From assembly GCA_015055505.1 (NCBI GenBank), contig SVIB01000007.1:1-64000 (forward strand): a stretch of DNA of 64,000 nt. The letters run 5' to 3'. Each line of letters starts with the position of its first letter. The first letter of the stretch is position 1. Positions 59,330-64,000 of this stretch are shown here, piece by piece. The notes beneath the pieces were generated by a model. That model made no database searches and had not been told where the DNA came from. It saw only the letters and a program-made list of their open reading frames with translations. Origin of the DNA: Clostridiales bacterium (GTDB lineage: Bacteria > Bacillota > Clostridia > Christensenellales > Borkfalkiaceae). A program made the position numbers and the translations under genes.

Positions 59330-60691
59330 TTATCCTACGCTTATTTCTTCAGTAGGATTTTTAATACCTTTTATAGTTTTTTTCTTAACTTTAAACGCAA
59401 CGGCAAGAGATATAGGTCCAACTCTACCTAAATACATTGTTATAATTAAAATGATTTTTCCCCAACCTTCTATGCTCGAAGTTAAATTTCTTGTAAGACC
59501 AACTGTTGCAGTAGCGCTTACCACCTCATACAGTACGTCAACGAACGGTGCAACCGTTACTAATAACAAAAGTACCGTTGAACAAACCACTATCAATAAC
59601 GACATCATACTTACTGCAACGGCTTTTTTCGTTATCTCTCTAGATAAATCACGGTTAAATAAAGTAACCTCATCCCTACCGGAAACCGTTGATAAAGTCG
59701 TTGCAATAAGAACGACTAACGTTACGGTTTTAACTCCGCCAGCGGTACCGACAGGCGAACCGCCGACAAACATTAAAATGATACATATAATTACGGTTGA
59801 GTCTTTTAAATATTCTTGCGGTAAAGTTGCAAAACCGGCAGTCCTTGTCGTTACCGATTGGAAAAAAGACGCCTGTATTTTATCAAACAGCGATAAACCT
59901 TTAAGAGTTAAAGGATTTGAATATTCAAACAAAAATATCAGCAATGCCCCTCCAAAAATAAGCAAAAGGGTCGTTACTATCACTATTTTACTATGTAAAG
60001 TAAGTTTTCTCAGGCACTTAAACTTTTCTTTCTTGAACAATTTCAAGACCCTTATTATGTCCCACCAAACGATATACCCTAACCCGCCAAAAACTATAAG
60101 TATACAGGTTACAGCATTTACAATTGGATTTGTAACGTAATTTATAAGACTGTTTTCTGCTATAATATCAATTCCCGCGTTACAAAAAGCCGAAACAGAA
60201 TTAAAGAGAGATATCCATATTCCTTTTGCTCCAAACTCAGGAACGAATACCGTCATATACGCTAATGCCCCTATGCCCTCTACGGTTAAAGTCCCCAATA
60301 TAACTTTTTTAACGAATTTTGACATACCTGACAAGGAGTTTAAATTAAAAGAATCTTGAAGTAAGGCACTGTCTTTTAATCCGAGTTTTTTATTTATTGC
60401 TATAGCAACGCCTGCCAATACCGTTATTACCCCAAGTCCGCCAATTTGAATTAACACAAGTATAACAACTTGCCCGAAAACGCTCCACGTCGTAACGGTT
60501 GGTAGCGTAACAAGTCCGGTAACACACGTCGCCGTTGTCGCCGTAAACAAAGCATCCAAATAATTAACCGATTTTCCGTTTTTTGCGCTTATGGGGAGAA
60601 CCAACAAAACGCTCCCTATTAAAATCGCAAACAAAAAACTTATCATAATTATTTGGGTTGAAGACGGCTTAATTTTGGGTTTACTTATCAT
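59330..60691 (-). CDS. ktrB: K+ transporter membrane subunit KtrB/TrkH
   Basis: A 453-residue membrane protein with four MPM repeats. Selectivity-filter-like segments are TTATCVTGLVTLPT, SAFCNAGIDIIAENS, TTRTAGFATL and SATATVGLTRNLTS. Size and the KtrA partner favour Ktr over Trk. SD GGAGAAGAT. The ktrB-ktrA pair probably forms one transcript after galM's terminator. Confidence 0.93.
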   Translation of the reverse strand: MISKPKIKPSSTQIIMISFLFAILIGSVLLVLPISAKNGKSVNYLDALFTATTATCVTGLVTLPTVTTWSVFGQVVILVLIQIGGLGVITVLAGVAIAINKKLGLKDSALLQDSFNLNSLSGMSKFVKKVILGTLTVEGIGALAYMTVFVPEFGAKGIWISLFNSVSAFCNAGIDIIAENSLINYVTNPIVNAVTCILIVFGGLGYIVWWDIIRVLKLFKKEKFKCLRKLTLHSKIVIVTTLLLIFGGALLIFLFEYSNPLTLKGLSLFDKIQASFFQSVTTRTAGFATLPQEYLKDSTVIICIILMFVGGSPVGTAGGVKTVTLVVLIATTLSTVSGRDEVTLFNRDLSREITKKAVAVSMMSLLIVVCSTVLLLLVTVAPFVDVLYEVVSATATVGLTRNLTSSIEGWGKIILIITMYLGRVGPISLAVAFKVKKKTIKGIKNPTEEISVG

Positions 60692-60715
60692 ATCTTCTCC
60701 AAAACTAATTATTTA

Positions 60716-60737
60716 AAAAGAGAGCGTTTACACGCTC
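60716..60737 (-). terminator. Short terminator after galM
   Basis: A 6-bp stem (GAGCGT 60722-60727 with ACGCTC 60732-60737) and a 4-nt loop, followed on the minus strand by TCTTTTT. It is 9 bp past the galM stop. Confidence 0.6.
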
Positions 60738-60745
60738 ACTTAAAT

Positions 60746-61765
60746 TTATTCAACTGGTAAAAAATCTTCAAAACGGTACTCGGTTACAGTCTTGTAAACT
60801 TCATCTTTTTTAAGTACGGGAGATTTAAAGGCTTTCTCGTTTACAGCATTGGGAAAACTTTGGGTTTCAAGACATACTCCGTATCTCTTCTTATACTCGT
60901 AACCGTCTTTTCCCATTTCGCCTTTTAAAAAGTTACCGCTGTAAAACTGCACGCCCTCACGGTCGGTAAAACATCTCATTAAAATATTTTTTCTTCCGCT
61001 TGAAAGTACGGCGCATTCTCTAAATCCGTCGCCCTTTATAACGTAATTATGGTCGTAACCGCCCGCCAACTCTAACTGCTCGAATTCTTCTTCAATATCT
61101 TTTCCTACGAATTTAGCCCAGTTGAAATCCATTGGCGTATCTTTAACGGGCAACACTTCTCCGGTAGGAATAAGATTTTTGTCTATCGGCGTATAATAAT
61201 CGGCGTTTATTTTTAGGAACATATTTTCCGCAGTTTCGTCACCGTTTAAGTTAAAGTAAGTGTGATTTGTTAAATTTACTACGGTATCGGCGTCCGATAC
61301 TGCAGTATACTCTATTCCAAGCCCTTTTTCGGTCAAATAATATCTTACGCCAACTAAAAGATTGCCCGAAAAGCCCTCTTCTTTTGCAGGAGAAAGTCTT
61401 TTAAATTTAATTTCGGTTTCGGTATAATTTTCCACTTCCCAAACGTAAGCGTTAAATCCGTTCTTTCCGCCGTGAAGAGTATTTTTTCCATCGTTAGCAT
61501 AAAGCGAATATTTCTTTTTATTTAAAGTAAACGACGCGCCTTTAATACGGTTTGCCACTCTACCTATAACAGCGCCGAGATAGTCGTCCCCGCTTTCATA
61601 CTGCTTAATATCTTTATAACCCAAAACAACGTCTACGCCCTTATACTTTAAAGATTGCACGGTTGCGCCGTAATCTAAAAGTGTTACCTCAACGTTACTG
61701 TTTTTAAGCAAATAAGCATGAACTTGCGCTCCGCTTGACAAAGTTCCAAAAATTGACTTTTCCAT
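60746..61765 (-). CDS. galM: Aldose 1-epimerase (mutarotase)
   Basis: A 339-residue GalM-type beta-sandwich. It has NRIKGASFTLNKKKYSLYANDG, NTLHGGKNGFNAY, the catalytic His in LTNHTYFNLNG, the GYDHNYV block, and the catalytic Glu in CLETQSFPNA. It interconverts sugar anomers. Its promoter is at 61796-61824. SD is weak (ACGAGGTTAAA). Confidence 0.94.
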   Translation of the reverse strand: MEKSIFGTLSSGAQVHAYLLKNSNVEVTLLDYGATVQSLKYKGVDVVLGYKDIKQYESGDDYLGAVIGRVANRIKGASFTLNKKKYSLYANDGKNTLHGGKNGFNAYVWEVENYTETEIKFKRLSPAKEEGFSGNLLVGVRYYLTEKGLGIEYTAVSDADTVVNLTNHTYFNLNGDETAENMFLKINADYYTPIDKNLIPTGEVLPVKDTPMDFNWAKFVGKDIEEEFEQLELAGGYDHNYVIKGDGFRECAVLSSGRKNILMRCFTDREGVQFYSGNFLKGEMGKDGYEYKKRYGVCLETQSFPNAVNEKAFKSPVLKKDEVYKTVTEYRFEDFLPVE

Positions 61766-61795
61766 TTTAACCTCGTAAAAATCTTTTTCTTCTAT

Positions 61796-61824
61796 ATAAT
61801 AACATTTTTTTTGATTTAGTTCAA
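61796..61824 (-). promoter_or_regulatory. Promoter of galM
   Basis: On the minus strand TTGAAC (61819-61824), a 17-bp spacer with a TGT extension and TATTAT (61796-61801). Confidence 0.65.
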
Positions 61825-61842
61825 GGTATTTCTTTAATTTTC

Positions 61843-61871
61843 TTGTCTAATTTATAAAATTATGTTAAAAT
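61843..61871 (+). promoter_or_regulatory. Promoter of mgtE
   Basis: TTGTCT (61843-61848), a 17-bp spacer with a TGT extension and TAAAAT (61866-61871), 28 bp before ATG 61899. Only about 20 nt of leader remains, too short for an M-box Mg2+ riboswitch. Confidence 0.65.
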
Positions 61872-61898
61872 AACGGTATAAACGAAAGGAGGGGTAGT

Positions 61899-63353
61899 AT
61901 GAACGAAGAAGAAAAAAACTTAATTGAAGAAGAACAAATTTACGTGCCGGAAAAACGTGACTACGAACAAGAAATTCTTGAGTTTTTTAGCAGTAATCTG
62001 TCGTTAAAAAATTTACGTGAAAAGTTAAGCGATTATCACGAAAACGATATTGCGTCTATTCTCCCCCGCCTTACCAAAGAACAGCGTTCGCACCTTTATA
62101 AAGCGCTTGGCGTTGATAGAGTTTCCGACGTATTCGCATATCTTGACGAGGTTGAAGAATACATTGAAGAATTAGATAGCGAAAAAGCGGCTGACATTAT
62201 CGAAAGCATGGACGCCGACGACGCAGTTGACGTTCTTGACGAACTTGAAGAAGAGAAAAAAGAAGAGATTATAAACCTCATGGAAAAGGAGTCTGTTGCA
62301 GACATTCAACTTATCGACTCCTACGGGGAAGACGAAATCGGTAGCAAGATGACTACTAACTACATCTCTTTTAAAAAGACTTTCACCGTAAAACAAGCCA
62401 TGCGCGCCGTCATTAAAGAGGCTGAAGAGAACGATAACATAACTACTCTTTACGCCCTTAACGAAGACGATACTTTTTACGGCGCAATCCAACTTAAAGA
62501 TTTAATTCGGGCAAGGGATACGACTCCGCTTGACGATATTATAACCACTTCTTATCCTTACGTATACGCAAAAGAGAGCGTTTCCGCATGTTTGGAACAG
62601 TTAAAAGACTACTCCGAAGACTCTATACCCGTTTTAAACAAAGATAATTTGCTTATCGGCGTTATAACTTCTAACGATATCGTAGAAGTTGTGGATGAAG
62701 AACTCGGTGAAGACTATGCAAAACTTGCAGGTCTTACCGAAGAGGAAGACGTAAACGAACCCGTTTTTAAAAGTATTAAAAAGCGTATTCCTTGGCTTTT
62801 AATTCTTTTAGCGCTCGGTCTTGTCGTTTCAAGCGTTATTACTAAATTCCAAGAAAATATACCTATGGGACTTTTGATTTTATACTCTTTCCAAAGTCTT
62901 ATTTTGGGTATGAGCGGTAATACGGGCACGCAGTCACTCGGCGTTACCATAAGAGTTTTAGGCGACGAGGATTTTAAAGGAAAAGATAAGATTAAATTTA
63001 TTTTAAAAGAACTTAGGGTAGGTCTTTTAAACGGGCTTATAATAGGTATTATTTCTTTCGTATTTATCGGCTTATACGTCACCTACCTAACCGATTATCC
63101 AAAAGATTACGGTATTCCTTTATACGGATTTGAGATTTCGGCTTGCATAGGATTTTCGCTTGTGGCAACTACCGTAATGGCAAGTCTTATCGGCACTTTA
63201 ATTCCTATGGGATTTAAAAAAATCGGCATTGACCCAGCAGTTGCGTCAGGTCCGCTTATTACGACGGTTAACGACCTTATTTCGGTATTTACTTATTACG
63301 GATTATCCCTTTTATTATTCGTGCAAATAGGTTTATTCTCCTATCCTTTATAG
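61899..63353 (+). CDS. mgtE: Magnesium transporter MgtE
   Basis: A 484-residue Mg2+ channel/transporter. The order is an acidic N-domain (about 30-145), a CBS pair (about 150-275; DTTPLDDIITTSY and LLIGVITSNDIVEVV), a plug helix and five TM helices (about 300-484; GMSGNTGTQSLGVTIR, DPAVASGPLITTVNDL). Length and domain order are normal. The start has AAAGGAGGGG. It is on the plus strand opposite galM. Confidence 0.96.
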   Translation: MNEEEKNLIEEEQIYVPEKRDYEQEILEFFSSNLSLKNLREKLSDYHENDIASILPRLTKEQRSHLYKALGVDRVSDVFAYLDEVEEYIEELDSEKAADIIESMDADDAVDVLDELEEEKKEEIINLMEKESVADIQLIDSYGEDEIGSKMTTNYISFKKTFTVKQAMRAVIKEAEENDNITTLYALNEDDTFYGAIQLKDLIRARDTTPLDDIITTSYPYVYAKESVSACLEQLKDYSEDSIPVLNKDNLLIGVITSNDIVEVVDEELGEDYAKLAGLTEEEDVNEPVFKSIKKRIPWLLILLALGLVVSSVITKFQENIPMGLLILYSFQSLILGMSGNTGTQSLGVTIRVLGDEDFKGKDKIKFILKELRVGLLNGLIIGIISFVFIGLYVTYLTDYPKDYGIPLYGFEISACIGFSLVATTVMASLIGTLIPMGFKKIGIDPAVASGPLITTVNDLISVFTYYGLSLLLFVQIGLFSYPL

Positions 63354-63411
63354 GCTAAAACTTATCTAATTAAAGTGTTGCACTTAAAGTATAATTCACC
63401 CCTAATATTAA

Positions 63412-63446
63412 AACCCAATGCTTAAATACTAAGCATTGGGTTTTTT
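63412..63446. terminator. Bidirectional terminator between mgtE and the MATE gene
   Basis: A 13-bp perfect stem AACCCAATGCTTA (63412-63424) with TAAGCATTGGGTT (63430-63442), 5-nt loop, then a T-run on plus (63441-63446) and As before it. The minus-strand gene's stop codon TAA (63422-63424) lies within the left arm. Confidence 0.85.
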
Positions 63447-64000
63447 CTTTCTTCCGTTTGTCTTTTTATTTTTTTCATCGCTGGAATATACGCAATAGCA
63501 AACATTATTATGCTTATCACGTAACTTATAGGGTATACGGCGTATAAAACGTATAAACTTCTATACCATACGAGTACCGTCCACACGTATACGACTCTCA
63601 ATAAACACGTACCTATTAAAGTTAAACACATTGCAAGCGACGACAGCCCCAGTCCTCTTAACGAATTGCTTAAAACGTCCATTATTCCGCACAAGAAATA
63701 GGTTGTGGCAATCATATACACTCTAATTAGAGCGTATTCGATAACGGCTTCGCTATCTGCTATAAACGAACAAACCAAAGGCGAAATTGCCATTATTATT
63801 GCCGAAACGATAATTCCCACGGCAACGACAAGCCCGATTGCGCATCCAAGAGTTTTTTTGATGCGCTCGTAATTGTTTGCTCCGAGATTTTGACTTACAA
63901 ATGCAAGTGAAGATAAACTTACGGCGTTCATAGCGTTAAATATAAATCCGTCAAGTTGCATTGCTATCGAATTTCCCGCTACGACTAAATCTCCAAAACT
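63422..64000 (-). CDS. MATE family efflux transporter (C-terminal part, cut by window edge)
   Basis: At least 192 residues; the frame stays open to the window edge, so an internal ATG at 63961 is not the start. Family wording: SFGDLVVAGNSIAMQLDGFIFNAMNAVSLSSLAFVSQNLGANNYERIKKTL, then LSNSLRGLGLSSLAM. This is the C-terminal half of a Na+/H+-drug antiporter (MATE/NorM). The C-terminus is NPMLSI, encoded in the terminator stem. Confidence 0.88.
   Translation of the reverse strand, partial: SFGDLVVAGNSIAMQLDGFIFNAMNAVSLSSLAFVSQNLGANNYERIKKTLGCAIGLVVAVGIIVSAIIMAISPLVCSFIADSEAVIEYALIRVYMIATTYFLCGIMDVLSNSLRGLGLSSLAMCLTLIGTCLLRVVYVWTVLVWYRSLYVLYAVYPISYVISIIMFAIAYIPAMKKIKRQTEERKNPMLSI

Noticed and set aside
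59451..60140. Long plus-strand ORF (229 codons) antisense to ktrB
   Set aside because: Reverse-strand reading of a hydrophobic gene; Thr/Ser-rich composition, no SD, no domain.
61766..61898. M-box Mg2+ riboswitch before mgtE
   Set aside because: The promoter lies within 60 bp of the ATG, leaving too little RNA for the aptamer.

Overview
This window looks like chromosome from an AT-rich, endospore-forming Bacillota, most likely an uncultured gut-type member of class Clostridia. The evidence is gene content and order: yabP-yabQ-divIC, spmA-spmB, a dgt-dnaG-rpoD-trmK-nif3 run, yicC-rpoZ-priA-def-fmt-rsmB-rlmN-rsgA-rpe, efp next to an aminopeptidase P, and metG-tatD-radical SAM-rsmA. Shine-Dalgarno sites are strong GGAGG-type and the promoters are sigma-A-like. 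The lineage is an inference. I found no rRNA, tRNA, CRISPR array, prophage or insertion sequence with a transposase. About nine tenths of the genes are on the minus strand.

Layout. 1-1.3 kb: 5' part of a second type IIA topoisomerase B subunit (ParE-like). 1.4-8.2 kb (minus): FliB-like Cys-cluster protein, M3 oligopeptidase, class I lysyl-tRNA synthetase, a cytidylate-kinase-like enzyme, and a single ORF fusing mannose-6-phosphate isomerase to a ROK sugar kinase. 8.35-9.0 kb (plus): YjjG-like nucleotidase with a leaderless-type promoter. 9.03-9.46 kb: no gene, but a striking ~390-bp element of nested hairpins inside a 12-bp inverted repeat. 9.46-12 kb: a small lipoprotein and a membrane protein resembling an M48 peptidase that has lost its HExxH. 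12-20.6 kb: the translation/replication housekeeping operon, missing several genes usually found in it. 20.7-30 kb: ligA, pcrA, gyrA, gyrB. 30-32.9 kb: M50-like membrane protein, Ppx/GppA, DivIC-like, YabQ, YabP. 32.9-42.8 kb: IIC-like membrane protein, phosphoesterase, a possible spore-envelope protein, rsmA-rSAM-tatD-metG, spmAB (plus), and a GPH-type symporter. 42.9-51.4 kb: Zn-ribbon, nif3, trmK, rpoD, dnaG, dgt, an SDR, efp, pepQ. 51.5-58 kb: membrane protein, uvrA, uvrB, two paralogous winged-helix/TM proteins, a DUF4190-like protein. 58.3-64 kb: rhaM (plus), ktrA-ktrB, galM, mgtE (plus) and a truncated MATE exporter.

How it works together. Most genes are housekeeping: DNA topology, replication priming and repair (gyrAB, parE, priA, ligA, pcrA, dnaG, uvrAB), transcription (rpoD, rpoZ), translation and rRNA modification (rsmA, rsmB, rlmN, rsgA, def, fmt, efp, metG, lysK, trmK), sugar-phosphate and anomer metabolism (ManA-ROK, rpe, galM, rhaM), K+/Mg2+ homeostasis (ktrAB, mgtE) and sporulation (yabPQ, spmAB).

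Most worth a second look: the nested-hairpin element at 9056-9447; a ~21-nt motif recurring at several gene 3' ends (25295, 34926, 58153, 58608, plus a near copy inside trmK); rsgA, which seems to have no start codon other than ATT behind a perfect GGAGG; a sporulation-type promoter embedded in a terminator hairpin before yabP; the 170-bp yabQ/divIC overlap; and the ManA-ROK fusion. All start-site revisions, promoter calls and family names come from reading the sequence only and were not checked against any database.
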